Shown piece by piece: positions 49,497 through 62,099 of a stretch of DNA of 64,000 nucleotides. The first letter of the stretch is position 1. Every line of letters begins with the position of its first letter. A program made the translations under genes and the position numbers. A model generated the notes under the pieces. That model was not told the DNA's origin and did not search any database. It was given only the letters and a program-made list of their open reading frames with translations. Origin of the DNA: Aselliscus stoliczkanus (Eukaryota; Chordata; Mammalia; Chiroptera; Hipposideridae); the NCBI GenBank assembly GCA_033961575.1, contig CM066730.1, positions 138,039,523-138,103,522 on the forward strand, given 5' to 3'.

Positions 49497-49600
49497 CCCC
49501 ATGTGACAAGAAGATGTTCCACAGATGACAGCCAACCGTGATGTCACTGGCTGTCCCTCGCAGGCAAGGCCATGCCCCCTCACATCTGCTCCAATCACTC
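49497..49600 (-). CDS. FGGY: FGGY internal coding exon (GTSSCHM exon)
   Basis: Internal exon of the FGGY carbohydrate kinase, reported as a cytosolic D-ribulose kinase (ATP-dependent phosphorylation of D-ribulose). Read on the minus strand, the 104 nt give two bases of a split codon plus 34 codons with no stop, including [31 protein letters not shown] and a terminal Gly. The acceptor is a pyrimidine-rich tract ending ctttctcacag, and the donor is GGG|gtgagt. The exon ends in phase 0, matching the phase-0 start of the exon at 13133-13240. By family knowledge, the GTS loop opens the C-terminal half of the ASKHA kinase fold and contacts nucleotide phosphate. The catalytic Asp (IDAHAG motif) should be in the preceding exon, which I did not find in the window. 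The match is to the human protein as I remember it, so single-residue differences should be confirmed. Confidence 0.95.
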
Positions 49601-49879
49601 CTGTGAGAAAGCAAAACAAAACAAAATCCTCTTTAAAAAAAAGGATAGCTAAAAACAAGCATAAAACACCTTTTTTTTTTTTTTTTTTTTAAATAACCAA
49701 ACAACATTGAGAAAGCTTTCCATGTGTAAGCCAATCTCAAAAAGAAACCAAAAGAGCACACTTGCCTGCCTGGGGAAAACTAAGAAACCTGTTCTGTCTT
49801 GGCTTTACTCTAGTCAATGCAGGGCAACCAACATTGTAATAATAATAGTAAATGTAATTAGAATAAAGGCAGCCGCTAT

Positions 49880-50065
49880 CAATGATTTTGTGCTCAATAA
49901 ATATTGGGCACTGTACTGAATATTTACATGTATAGTCTCATTTTATATTAAGCCTGTCAGGTTGATATTATTAATGCCACACATGTCAGTGGAGAAACGA
50001 AGACGAATGTAGAGGGTGAATGACCTGTCCAAGGTCACACTGCTAGTAAGAAACAGAGTTGAATA
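49880..50065 (-). mobile_element. MIR, minus strand
   Basis: CAATAAATATTGGGCACTGT and CTGTCCAAGGTCACACTGCT. It lies 280 bp upstream of the first FGGY exon in the window. Confidence 0.8.
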
Positions 50066-50554
50066 GAATCTGGTTTAACATATCACATCTCAATCTCAAA
50101 AATGGTTTGATGATTGAATCTTTTTGGCAGGTCTCGGCCACCGTTCTTACTACTATTTATTGCTGAACTCAGCAGGGTAAAGGGTAGGGTGACGGACACT
50201 GAGTTTCTGCTAAAAGAATGCCAGATGATAGACAGAAAGTTTCCCATAAGTGGCATAAACTCAGGCTTCTTCTCCATGCAGATTGTATTCCTGATGCTTG
50301 CTGGGCAAATGAAGTTACAAATGTGATGAGAGATCCAGAGAGACTTTTAAAGCCTAGAGCTAACATTTATTCAAATATCCAGCATGAACCTTCTATGTAC
50401 AAAATTATCCAGGAGGCATGATGTGAGAACCACAAACATGCAGACATCCCTAACTACAATACAGGTGGAGGTGAAAAGTGCTCGGGGCAGCACCCCAGAG
50501 AATGCGGTACAGGAGAGAACAGCTCCTGCTGGCCTCATCAGCCCCACACAATGC

Positions 50555-50920
50555 CACCCTTGCAACTCCAATACGCAATGCTCTCCCATTGCAAGACCTT
50601 TGCATTGCCTCTTCCCTCTGCCTGAAATGCCATTTCCTCAGCCTCTCTGTAGAGCTAACCCCTACTTATTCCTAACCCAAATGTTACCTCCTCAGAAGGC
50701 TTCCCTGATCCTCCAGGAAAGATTGAGTTCCTCTGTCCAATGCTCTCATACATCTTTGGACTTCCCTAACATCCATGACACCAGTAATTTAAAAAAAGTT
50801 ATACACTGTCTGCCTCTCCTTTTATTAATATTATAAAAGCTGCTGGAAGCTGGCACTGCCATGCCTAAGTGCTTAGCAGCCCAGCCCCCACCACAGTTGC
50901 TAGCACAGAGTAGGAAGTGA
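50555..50920 (+). mobile_element. L2 3' end
   Basis: CCTTTGCATTGCCTCTTCCC, TACCTCCTCAGAAGGCTTCC and TTGCTAGCACAGAGTAGGAA. Confidence 0.8.
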
Positions 50921-51949
50921 AAGTATGAATGTTTGGGGATGCAGGGATAAAGAAGACAGGTTCCTGTCCTGGGGTGCTCACAGTCTAGAGGGAGGGAGAA
51001 AGAACCCCAAGTGCAGGGATCAGTTGGCCACAGGAGGAACTGCAGGGGCAGCTGAGCTCATCGGTAGGGGTTCGGGGAGGTATCACAAGGAGGCGGCTCT
51101 ATGGTGAGCTCTGTAGGAGTCAGGTGAAAAGCAGGCTGGGGTGTCTCCTCCAGCCACAAATCCCGATAGTGAAGGTGCTGGCTGCTCAACAAGTAGGCCT
51201 TTCCAGAAAGCAGGATCTGATGGCCGCTGAAAGGCTTCTTACATTCCAACAACTTTCGAGGTTTTTCCAATGCTTTTTTCCAAATGCTACCTTCCCAAGC
51301 ACAGTTACTTGTGAACCTCAGCTATTGTTCAGAGGCCCAGCAGCAGGGGGAAGTAAGACTCTTTCAAACTTTCTGTGTTGGTAATCATAGTAGTTAGGCC
51401 CCAGCCACCAGGCGACTAGACTAGTCTGGGACTGAGTCTGTAAGAGTCCTGGGGCCACTAGCTTTCAACCAGGTTCCCTGCTCTGCTCAGCATTGTGGGG
51501 CTGCCCCTGCAAACTGCCATCTCAGGCTCTAAGTCAGCCTAGGCTGGCCAGCAAACCTGAGGGCTGAAGGAGGTGGAAAGCCAGAGTATCTCTCTCCCAC
51601 CCTTCCCATGTCTTGTGTCTGTTTCTCCTCCACATCTTCAGCCTTATTGACAGGGCCTCCGTGGCTCTAATATCTGCTGGTGTTCACCACCTTTGAACCC
51701 TGGTAACACCACCTCCTTTCTTTGTCGCTCCAGCTACGGGTAGTAGCAGCTTCCAACTGCTGATCTCTGGCTTGCTCCACAGGGAATGTAGCCCTTCTTA
51801 TCGCTTTCATTATCTGGGTCACCATTTGGGGATATTAAATTCCCTTCTTTTTTAACATGCTTAGAGTAGTTTATGTTTTTTGGGGTAGACCTTGAATGAT
51901 TCTGTGCCCAGACCACAGAGGCTTTTGAATAGGAAGCAAGCCTAGATAT

Positions 51950-52180
51950 GAGCTCATTTTAACTGAGCTCTTTTTGCACACTTACTCTCTGTACCTGTCT
52001 CACTTCATTCTTCCATCCACTGGCTGCGATTGCTAGTCTTATCATCATCATCTTGCAGGTGAGGAAACTGCAGCTTAGAAATGAGAAGTAACTTAACCAG
52101 GGTCATGGCTCACGAGAAACAGGGCTGGGAGTCATATTCAGGTCATCTGATTCCAAATTGCTGGGTTTTAGGTTTTTCCC
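51950..52180 (-). mobile_element. MIR, minus strand
   Basis: CAGGTGAGGAAACTGCAGCT and TAACCAGGGTCATGGCTCAC. Confidence 0.75.
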
Positions 52181-52208
52181 CCAAGATAAAGACCCATGTC
52201 AATGTTTA

Positions 52209-52721
52209 CCATATTTTGCCGTGTGTAATGTGCACCCGCGTTTTTGACCCAAACTTCAATGGGAAAAAAATCTCTCATTTTAATTTTTTAATTATAATTT
52301 TTATTGAGGTACTTGTTTTTTGTATTTTAAGGCAACTGTAGCATTTATTTTTTTAACATATTATAGTACTAGAAATTTTATGTAATAAATAATTACAAAA
52401 CACAAGAGGAGATACAAGGTACAAGAAATTTTATATACCGATAACAAATTTATATTTACACATCATAGAAGGCCAAAAACTCTTTGTTGCTGCAAATTAA
52501 TCATAAGTGCAACAAACACAGATTATCATATTCCAGGGTATTATTTTGCATATGGATATCGTTATTGATTTCTAGAGTTACACTTTTAACTCATAAGCAT
52601 AAATAAAATAATTAAAAACGGAATAGATATGGAATTAGTACTACTCATGTATAATGCGTATCCTTATTTTTCCCTCATAGATTTGGGTAAAAAAGTGTGC
52701 ATTATACATGGCAACATACGG
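52209..52721. mobile_element. Non-autonomous DNA transposon with long terminal inverted repeats
   Basis: The left end reads CCATATTTTGCCGTGTGTAA. The reverse complement of the right end reads CCGTATGTTGCCATGTATAA. They agree at about 21 of the first 27 positions, and ACCCAAA and GGGAAAAA recur further in. TA flanks both ends (52207-52208 and 52722-52723). The interior is AT-rich and non-coding. A second inverted motif, GTATAATGCG, lies near the right end at about 52650. Superfamily not assigned; mariner-like or hAT-like are both possible. Confidence 0.7.
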
Positions 52722-53145
52722 TACTCTTCTGTATATATCAAAATACTGGAGTCTTAAAGATATTGATCCTGAGATCCTTAATAAAAAGGGGTTGGCCACT
52801 GCTGGTCCACAGTGCTATAAATAAGTTCAAGAAATTTCTGATTGATGGTCCACATTTATTAAATGTACCACGGATATAAAGCACAGCAAAGTGTATATTA
52901 CAGAGTCACTCAATACTGAAATGTGGTTAAAAAATGGAAAAAGAGAAATGCATGGGGAATATTTCTTTGTTTCTTATCTCATTAGTAGATTCATTGTTGA
53001 TATATTGAGGCTTAGAATATGAGAACTAAACCATTATAATGAGAAAAAAAATTGGAACCGGAAAGACCTTGTATAAAATAAAGAAAGTAAACAATATCAC
53101 ATGGTTGCTTTGGTATTGAGGAAATGTTTACAAGTTTTAATAATG

Positions 53146-53212
53146 GTGGCTATATCACCATCACCACTGCCACCAAGGCCGTCACCACCATCACCATCAT
53201 CACCATCATGAC
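53146..53212. repeat. Imperfect (ACC/ATC)n trinucleotide repeat
   Basis: Mixed CACCAT and CACCAC units with GCC and GTC variants. Confidence 0.85.
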
Positions 53213-53284
53213 AATCAATATTATCTTCTCATTTTTCAAGAGACAGCTGTATTCTTTTTTCCTTTCTAGCAAACATATCAGGAA

Positions 53285-53500
53285 CCTAAGATAGGCTGGG
53301 TGCCATGCTTGAAATACTATCTCATTTAATCTTTACAACAGCCATAAAACATAAATATTCTTTTTCCCCTTCATCAGATGTAGAAGCAAAGAATCAGAGT
53401 GTTCAAGTAACTTGTACAAGTTCATACAGACATAATAGGAAGCACTGCGAGGATTTGACCTTGTCCTGATTCCAAAGCCCATGTTCTATCTATGCTCCCT
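53285..53500 (-). mobile_element. MIR, minus strand
   Basis: CTATCTCATTTAATCTTTAC and GAGGATTTGACCTTGTCCTG. Confidence 0.75.
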
Positions 53501-54779
53501 CAATTTATGGTGTTAGAATTGCTTTATATAAAGGAAATACATTGGGAAAGATCAGTTATCACAGAATATTAGTAGGCACTGTGGGTTTAGAGTTAGAAAA
53601 TCTGAGTTTGGGCCCCAATTCTGCCAAAAACTACCTGAAAGTTTGAACTGTTCTCTCATGTCCACAAGGAGAGAAATAGATTCCAAATGGAGGTCCTTTC
53701 TCAGCTATTCTCAGGACACAAATTACACAGTGCTTCTAAAATACCAGGGAAGTGTCTCCTTCCTGGAAGCAGGAGGGCAGAAAAATTGCCTCCATTCTCA
53801 TCTCTCTGAGACGTAGATAAATTCAGACCACGCTTGTACAGCACCAGCGAGAGGCAGGCTGGGACAATTTCCCCTCAAAGAGTTTCTCTACACTCTGCCT
53901 AATGTCCATTCAATTCCACAGCAGTTGCAGAGCTGATGCACCCCCCCGCCCCCCCGTGGGGCCACATGAGCCCGAGAGCTGACAAATCTCATTTTCCTTC
54001 GGCCATAGAGAGCTTGGAGGGGCCATCTCTGAGAAAACGGGCCACCAAACAGGGAAAGCAACAAAGGGTAGAAGGAGCTTTCGCCTTTATGAATAAACAT
54101 TTCACAATCCATAGCGGAATCACGGGCTGCACATGCAGCATCAGGAAACAATTCACAAGATGAGATTCTGACAAGCACAGAGCTCAACACTGCTGGGGCC
54201 CTTCATACGAGTGTGCAAGTGTCAGTTTATTCAGCATTCTGCAGAAAGTTTAAAGGGAAAAATTAGCAGCTAAAGAAAACACAGTGACAAATTCAAATGT
54301 GTTTTCCCTGAATCTTGCACAATGATTGGCAATTGGTAGTTGCTCAATAAATTTTCATTCAATGAAAAAACAAATAGCAGAACAACAAGATTACTGAGTC
54401 CATGAATTGATTCAGGGTCTTGAATTTAATGACTCCTACCCCTCAACATTAACAACAAGAATGTAGTTCATATCAAGGAATATTTTTTAAAACAAAATTA
54501 AAAAGGGAAAATCAAAACTTTACGAAAAAGTCTCTAACTTACCCTTTTGCTATCTCCCCCTTTCTCCTCCCACCACCAGCCATCTATCCTTCCATTCAAA
54601 CATTTATTGAATATCTACTATACTTACGTAAAAGAAAAAAAGAATTCACAAATGTTATGATTAAAAGTAGGTTATCCTGTAATTTATCAAGCCACAACTG
54701 CTTTGAAAACTTTATAGACGAAAAACACCCCAAGTTCTAGCATTTGTGTTATAATTATCTCATACTTTATAGTTACATA

Positions 54780-54980
54780 AAGTACTTTATAGCTTGCTAA
54801 GCATCCTCAAACACTGTACCCTTCATTTAGCTTTTAGAAAGTCCTGCAATATGTATTATTATATTTCCAGATCACAGATGAAGAAACTGAATTATAGAGG
54901 GGTGAAATAACTCAAGTTTATTTAGCTATTTAGAGGCAGAGGCGGAACTCAAACTAGGATTTTCAGTCTCCCACTCTGAA
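54780..54980 (-). mobile_element. MIR, minus strand
   Basis: TCACAGATGAAGAAACTGAA and GAGGCGGAACTCAAACTAGG. Confidence 0.75.
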
Positions 54981-55389
54981 GTTATTTTTTTCCTCTATGT
55001 TTGAAAAACAAAAAGGTCTGCTATGGATGTATTGGCATCTTAAAAAGATCCTCTTGAAATGGCAACATCAGATATTTCCCTGAGGAAAAGAAAAGGATGA
55101 GAATGGTTTTGAGCATAACCTAAGACTGTATGAACTTGACACTCTTGATTTGGCCGTTTGGAAAAATGAACTAAGTGATAAATTTCATCAAATGAGGAGG
55201 CTCTCTGGAAACCACCAGTCTCTTGTATGCAAAGCCTGCTCCAAAGACTATACATGCCTGGTACAGTAAGAAGCATAAGGAACACATTTTGTCTACAGAG
55301 GACCACACACCAGTCAGTCTACATATAAGAAGACACTGAATTCTATTCTTTTGGCTAATATTCATTTGTGTTACACGGAATATAACATG

Positions 55390-55555
55390 AGTTTGGCATT
55401 ATAATGTTGTGCTTCAAAACATGGGCTCATTCATTATGTGACTCTGGTTAAGTTTCTTCTCTTCTTTATGCCTCAGTTTCCACATCTGTACAATGTGAAT
55501 AGAAAGCTCCTCTTAGAATTGTTATAAGGATTAGGTGTGTTCATATATGTAAAGT
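55390..55555 (+). mobile_element. MIR SINE
   Basis: CTCAGTTTCCACATCTGTAC and ATTGTTATAAGGATTAGGTG. It ends just before the hAT element. Confidence 0.8.
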
Positions 55556-55563
55556 GTTTGGAC

Positions 55564-55764
55564 CAGTGCTGTCCACTAGAACATTCTGAGATGATGGACA
55601 TATGCTGTATCTGCCCTGCCCACTACGGCAGTCACCAGGCACGTGTGGCAACTGAGCACTTGCGATGTGGCTACTCAATGGAAGAACTGAAGTTTCCCTT
55701 TTAGTCAATGTTAATTAATTTAATAGCCACATGTGGCCAGCGGATACTGTACTGGATAGTGCAG
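55564..55764 (+). mobile_element. hAT-Charlie-type non-autonomous element
   Basis: Starts CAGTGCTGTCCACTAGAA and ends with ATGTGGCCAGCGG then TACTGGATAGTGCAG, the pattern of old MER-class hAT elements. The flanks GTTTGGAC and GTTAGAAC are a plausible decayed 8-bp target duplication. Confidence 0.75.
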
Positions 55765-56049
55765 GTTAGAACATGCCTAGGACTAAATGAAGACTTGCCA
55801 CGTTTCTTATTTTTGTTAGGATTGTTCTCCCCAAATTTAGGCTTGAATCTCTTACATGCCCCTGTGCAAATGCCTTGATCTCTAGAACCTCAAGTTCTAT
55901 ATCTGAAGATTCTGGATAACAACACCTACCTTATAAAATGGCTCTGGGGATTAATGTATGTGGAATATACCAGTACTCAATAAATGGAAGCAATTAAATC
56001 CAGGACCCACAGAAGAGCCTGGCACAAATATAAAGCCTTCTGCTTATTC

Positions 56050-56430
56050 CTGAACGTGTGTAGCTGAGACATGCCACAGAGCACTTGCACTTGCTCATGC
56101 TGTTCTCTCTGCTGAGGACAGTCTTCCAATAACACACCCCATCCCCTGACGATCTACCTGGGGAACACGGAGTGCGTTGTGGAGACTCAGCCCTTCCATC
56201 AGATACCTTTTTCTAACCATGTCTTTCCCACTCCTCCCAGCTGGGGAGGATCTACAGAGCCTCTCCCCTTTGTACTCCAGCCTGTGACACTGTACGGATT
56301 CTATCACTATGTCTGTGATTTATTTGTTTAAATAGCTATCTCCATCTACTAGACAGACTATGAGCACACTGAGGCCAGGGCAGGCTTAACACTGCTCACT
56401 CATTTTTGCTGTTGTTTAATAAATGAATGA
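56050..56430 (+). mobile_element. L2 3' end
   Basis: TGCTCATGCTGTTCTCTCTG, CTAGACAGACTATGAGCACA and AATAAATGAATGAATTCG. Confidence 0.75.
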
Positions 56431-56434
56431 ATTC

Positions 56435-57080
56435 GTGCAGCACAAGACACATACTAGTGAAGCACAAGACGTCTAGATAAAGTTTTAATCATGAACACAT
56501 GCTTTGCGTCTTAAATGTGGCTAATGGTAAAAGATACTGAAGAGTTTTGAGTGACAACTTGTGGGTAATAGCAAAATTATTACTAGAGCCTCACAACACA
56601 CCTGGTTTAGAACTGTCAAAATCATTGGAAAAAGAAGAAAGGTCCTAAGACCCTTACGATTACGGAAAAATTGCCTTGTGCCTGACACTTTGCAAATACT
56701 ATTGTATTTTGAGAGGTAGTTTCTGCCTCTCAAACAGCATTTGACTAACAGAGAAAATGAGACGAACAATTTTCAGGTAACTTATCCCAGGTCCCTCCAG
56801 GCTAGACTGCGAGAAGGTGTCACATGCAGATCTACCCAACTCTAAATCTCCTGGAGCCCACAGAAACTAATTCCTTTCTTTTCAACCTCTGACAAGAATT
56901 CTAAGCATTCAAGGACAGCAGAGCTGAATCTCTTTCTGAATTTATTATTATAATGCCACTAAAGCAGGCCCAAAAGTTCCATGTCAAGCCCAACAGATGA
57001 AGGGGAGTGAAACAGCTGAAAAAGATTTCTGCTATCCTAGAGTTTGACAAAGCACCACTTTGGCCTTGGGGGATAAGTGG
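56435..57080. other. Stretch without recognised genes or repeats
   Basis: AT-rich unique sequence, no feature I can support. Confidence 0.5.
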
Positions 57081-57081
57081 C

Positions 57082-57171
57082 GGGGGGGGGGGGGGGGGGG
57101 AGGGCAAGATACAGTTTAGAATTCACCCAATCTAAATCCTAAAGTAGGTTTACCTTTTTTTTTTTTTTTTT
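57082..57171. repeat. G19 run followed by T17/A7 run
   Basis: Nineteen consecutive G at 57082-57100, then 17 T at 57155-57171 running directly into seven A. Confidence 0.9.
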
Positions 57172-57349
57172 AAAAAAAGAACTCTTCTGTGATACGTCTA
57201 CAAAGAAATTTTACTCACACTGACACTACCAACCTCACCCCCCGACCAATAACCCACTCTCCCAGAAGCAGACAGATAATAGAGAAGGTCTTTGTCTAAA
57301 CGAGATGTCAAAACCTTTTACTAGATATCTGAACTAGTTAGGGAATAAT

Positions 57350-57530
57350 AGTTAAGAACGAGGGCTCTAAAATTGAACTGCCTGATTTCAAGTCTGGCCT
57401 CAGTTCCCTGATCTATGCAATTGGAATGACCATAGTGTGTAGCTCCTAGGGCTATTGTGACGTTTATGTGAGTAGGACAGTGCCTGGATCATAGTCTACT
57501 CAATATATTTTTGCCATTGTTACTATTGAC
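57350..57530 (+). mobile_element. MIR SINE
   Basis: GCCTGATTTCAAGTCTGGCC and GTGCCTGGATCATAGTCTAC. Confidence 0.75.
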
Positions 57531-58389
57531 AACTCTCAGCTTTGGTATTAATAGCAGGGCTTGGCATGAGAGTTCAGGCACTGCCTTCCAGCATGGTGCG
57601 TGCTGCGCCAGGGTTATTTGGAATTAGTGAGATTGACTGGAACATTTGTTTTCTGTCCTTGAGTATACAACTGATAACAAAATAATGGAGGGCCCAGGGG
57701 GATAAGAAAGATGAGGTACTAGGCAGTAGTAACAGTTCAGCTAACATTCTAAACATTGCTGAGAATAAAGCATAAGCTGTTTATATCTCTAAGAGCCACG
57801 ATCACATACAGCACCATTCGTACTGCAATTCAACTTGGTGATGGCATTTGTCATTTCTGTCTAAATGCCACACTCTTCCATGACTTGCACCAATTAGAAA
57901 CCAACACAAGAGCCTTGGGGGAGCCAGAGAACAAAGAATAGATGTTCAATAACTGGTTCTGACTCCTCTGTTCCTCCCTTCTACCCAGAAAGATCAAATC
58001 TCAAAGGTAGGCTAATGTGTAATAGCTGGGAAATCTGAGACTTAGGGAACACTAGCAAAATCCACAGTAAAGACAAAGCAAAAACTTGATTTCAGAAATT
58101 CCTTTTTTCCTAACCTCAACACAGCCTCCAGATTACTTGGACAGTCTCATCTATGACCTCATAAAAGACATTTTTTTGCTCACAGGCATTAGACATATAA
58201 AGGCTCAGGTTGAAATCCAATCCAAACGACCAAGCTAACCCATAAAAATGACTTACTTTCTAAAATAAAGAAACCCAAATTAAGAGAACCGGCCCAAGTA
58301 CCACAAATGTATCTGATGGAATTAATCCTTAATGAGATCTAAAACTTTGACTCTAAATCACACAGCTGCCTTCTGACATTTTACAAAAC

Positions 58390-58830
58390 AATTCAACAGC
58401 TATGTATTGATCCCCAATTATAAACCAGGTACTGTGTTAAGTGCTAGAAATCTAAAGATGGAACTTGTTTCCCTTCGTTCTACAACACCTCAGTTTAGTC
58501 GAGGTAGAAAGATGTACAGGCAGACACTTATGAGATAGAATGGAACAGTGACTCAGATCTAAATAAGTCTGATGAAAGTATGGAGCCCTGATCCCTGGAC
58601 TTGGACGGTCAGGGAGAGCCTCCTGAAGGAGGTGAGACAGAAGTTATGTCAGTCAGAGAGAGAGAGGAGACAGAGGGAAAGGCCTTTCAGTCAAACCTGG
58701 AGACAAAAGACATGGTGAAACAAAGACACAGGAGAGAGAATTAATCAGATGCTGCAAGGTTGCTGGGCCACGCAACGTGAAGGAGACGGAGCCGTGTCTT
58801 CTAAAGAACTTGGATGGTGAAACTCTCTGG
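58390..58830 (-). mobile_element. L2 3' end, minus strand
   Basis: ATAAACCAGGTACTGTGTTA, GGGAGAGCCTCCTGAAGGAG and GAGACAAAAGACATGGTGAA. Confidence 0.7.
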
Positions 58831-60579
58831 GTCTGAGGACTGAGAGATATCTCTATTTGACCCTCAGCAGCACCACAAGGGTGCTGTACAACCTTCTGTA
58901 AACTAACTCGCCTCTTTGCACCTCACTCTTCTCCAATATAGGGTGAGAATAACGGCATCTACTTTACAGGGTCATTATTCCTGGTGTTAGCACTGGACCC
59001 CCAGTGTCCCGGGAGCCACCCCTCCAAAGTCCTGAGCAAACTGGAATGGCTGGTCAGCCTACGGGGAAGACAAGTAGCCCTGTGCCTGAGATACAGGAGC
59101 TGCTAAACAAATATTAGTGTCCAATTTCTCCTGGGGAGATAACAGGACTAAGTTTCCTTCAGCAACCTGGTCTTGCCCCTAGACAAGTGGTTTCATTTAT
59201 AAAATTATCTGAAGGCTCCTTCAGCCTTGGAGGTAGGAACTAGCAGCCCTGACAATCACCTCCACAACACAGAGCAGACCAGTGAGATGCTTCAGGGAGA
59301 TGCCAGGAAGGAGACATTACTTGCTCAAATCGACTCTTTTGGATACTGAAACTAAGGCAAGAGGCCTGAAATTTCAGAGAAGAAAGATCTTCATTGGCAG
59401 GCTAGTTTTCTCTCCCCAGCCTCCGATGCCAAGCTCAGCACCTCCTCCCTTGGTATGAGTTTCGGTTCTATCAAAAACTTCCAGAGGTTTTGTTAGGGTT
59501 AGTTGAACATTGACAGATTCTTCAAAGCCTGGAATTCACTCTGAGAGCCCAAAGCAGGCCAAGTTTCTATGGGCTAGGGTTTCCCCGGGGGAGGGTCACG
59601 GGCCTCTACCACACCTACACTGATTAATCTAACCTTGCCCCAAGCTTCAGACAACAAGGAGACAGAAAAGAAAAATAGGTCCTGAAGCTGGATCCTGGTT
59701 TTACTCCCCCAGCCTATTCCCAGGAGGGGAGGGGTGGCAGCGTAAGGTGACTCCCACCAAGGGATAAGAGTCAAGCCAGAGTCAGAGAATTAAGTGATAT
59801 GTAGAGCAGCTGGAGAGAGGAACAGGAAAAAAAAAAAACCCCAAAAAAAAACCAAAAAAAAAAAACTGGGCAGAATAAAAGGCCTAGAGCTTTAACACAA
59901 TGAATGACATGTGGCTGAAATAGTTTCCAGGAGAACAAAAGCTTAGGTAAATAAATAGTGTGCAAGATGAGAGCAAAAATGAATTACAGAAAATCCCAGG
60001 AGGAATACACTGGCATTTTTCAAAAACTGCAGTTGAAACGACATCTCTGCTTCAGCGGAGATGAAGATGCAGCCCTCCGGTTCCCCCTTGGCACCTGCTC
60101 CGGACACCCACCGTTTGACAGCAGCCCTGGAGGGGCTGTTCCTCTTCTTTCTCTGTGACCGGCCCAGCCTCCAAGGGGGATTTCATTTTGCTTGTTTAAC
60201 TTAGGGATTCATAGCTCTGCTTTAAACAAATGAGTTTACTAGATCTCTCCAGTGAACTGAAGACAGTAGGTTTTAATGAACGCCCAGCTTAGAAATTGGA
60301 TGAATTACCCGGACTGCCTCAAAGTTAACAAGTGATTTATTATCTTCTGCCAAATATGAGAGTAAATCTTCTTCAAATTAAAAAAAAAAGATACTTTCAT
60401 ATACTTAATTTAGTAATAGCTAGGAGAACTATAAAGAGCATCCAAAATTTTAAACAACTCTTGCCTCATCAATGGGTTTAGGGGGAAAAAAAGGAAAAAG
60501 TTGTCAAATTTTCTGTCTTCTTTTCAAATTCCCTTCCTTTCAAGGCCTGCTGCCACAACCCTATTTCAGGCTACCCTTT

Positions 60580-60990
60580 CTCTTTCACTCTTTCCTCTCC
60601 CCAAATCATCGTGTATAAAATTACATCAAGCCCTGCTTGGAATGAATCTCTGGCTCACAACCACCCTCACTGGCTTGCTAGTGCCTAGCGGGGAAAGAAG
60701 GAAGCATGAACTTTTCAACATCGCACCCAAGTACTGTTATTCAGTCCCTACCTACTTTATCTTCACAGCCTCCCCTTCCAGGTACCACAGGTTTGGGCCA
60801 AGGTGAAATGCTGATCATTTCCCAACCCCATTTGAGTGTCTTCACTTAAGTTATTTTCTCCATCCAAAATACTCTCCATTTCACTGCTTGCAGTGGAGAA
60901 AATACCTCTTACCCTTGGTTCAGTTCAAAGGCTGCCCCTCTCACTACCCTGAAGGACCGCCGATGTTCTGGGGGTGTCACTAGTTGTGTG
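60580..60990 (+). mobile_element. Probable L2 fragment
   Basis: CTTCACTTAAGTTATTTTCT and GGTTCAGTTCAAAGGCTGCC suggest a worn L2. Assignment is weak. Confidence 0.45.
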
Positions 60991-60999
60991 ACTTTGAGC

Positions 61000-62095
61000 A
61001 GACTGCTGTGAAGATTATACATCTAGACCATCAAGCACATTTCTGTCCTGTTGAAGTGACACGATGAGTAGTAGTATCATCGTCCTTCCTTGGCCTACTG
61101 TTTCCACTGAGACTGCTCCCTTTTTCAGATTCCTATAGAACTTAGTTGTATCTCCATGTCTTCGTATTGCTGGCTTTGCCAAAGCAACTGATATAGTACT
61201 TAGCATATTGTTTACAAACAAAATCATTAACTAATGTATATATCTACTGGGAAGTGCTGGGGTCTGATGTTACACAGAAGGCTGTGACCAGATTCCATTG
61301 CCCACAAAAAGCTCACAGCCTACGTGGGGGAGAAGAAAATGTAATCATGTATTTAAATGTTTAAGTGTTATTGTCTATGTGTTCTATACTACATGATAGA
61401 GATGGGCACATGGGAAAGAACTGTTAGGCCCTATACGTTAGGCTGGGCAATGATGTTCCATCACAGGAAAGCAGACAATGTAAACATAAGAGCCACAGCA
61501 TTCCGGCACACTTAATAGAGTTCACAGAATTGAATTGTGTGGCTTTTTCTTTGCACCTTTCAGCTGTGAAAGGCCTAAATATAGAAGGCGTGTAAAGTTT
61601 TCGCCCGTCTTATTGATATTGATGGGAGAGTCCCCAGCTTAGGTTTTCATAGTGGTGAGTCACAGGCTGGTGCACTTGAACTCTCTAGGCTAAATCCATC
61701 TCAGGAACTTGTAAAAATACAGATCAATAGCCTAATACATTCTCTTTAAACAAAACATAAGACCTTAGCTGTCTCTAGACCTGAACATGGGATTCAAAGG
61801 TTCTCCATGTTTCTTGGGTTCCTTTTTTAACCTTTTTAATGAAATCATCTGTGGCCGACACAGTGAACACGGGCTTGGTGGAGCTAGGTAAGTAACAGGG
61901 AGACGTCTGGAATCGAGGAGAGAGAGGTTTCCCTTTCCACTCCATCACACGCACTGCCCAAGTCGAGGTAGGTCTCATTCTTATCTGTAAATGGAGGTGG
62001 TAAGAATGTGGCCAGCCGTAAGCTTGTTGTCCACATCAAGTATTTTCTAGGTAAATATTCAGGTAGTGCCTAGCTCATGTACCAGATCAGTACAC
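61000..62095. other. Stretch without recognised genes
   Basis: Possible worn MER5-like text at 61634-61745 (CAGGAACTTGTAAAAATACAG-like), otherwise unassigned. Confidence 0.4.
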
Positions 62096-62099
62096 TTAT

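Noticed and set aside
49278..49658. 126-codon ORF covering the FGGY exon
   Set aside because: Only the 104 nt between the splice sites are exonic. The rest is intron read-through.
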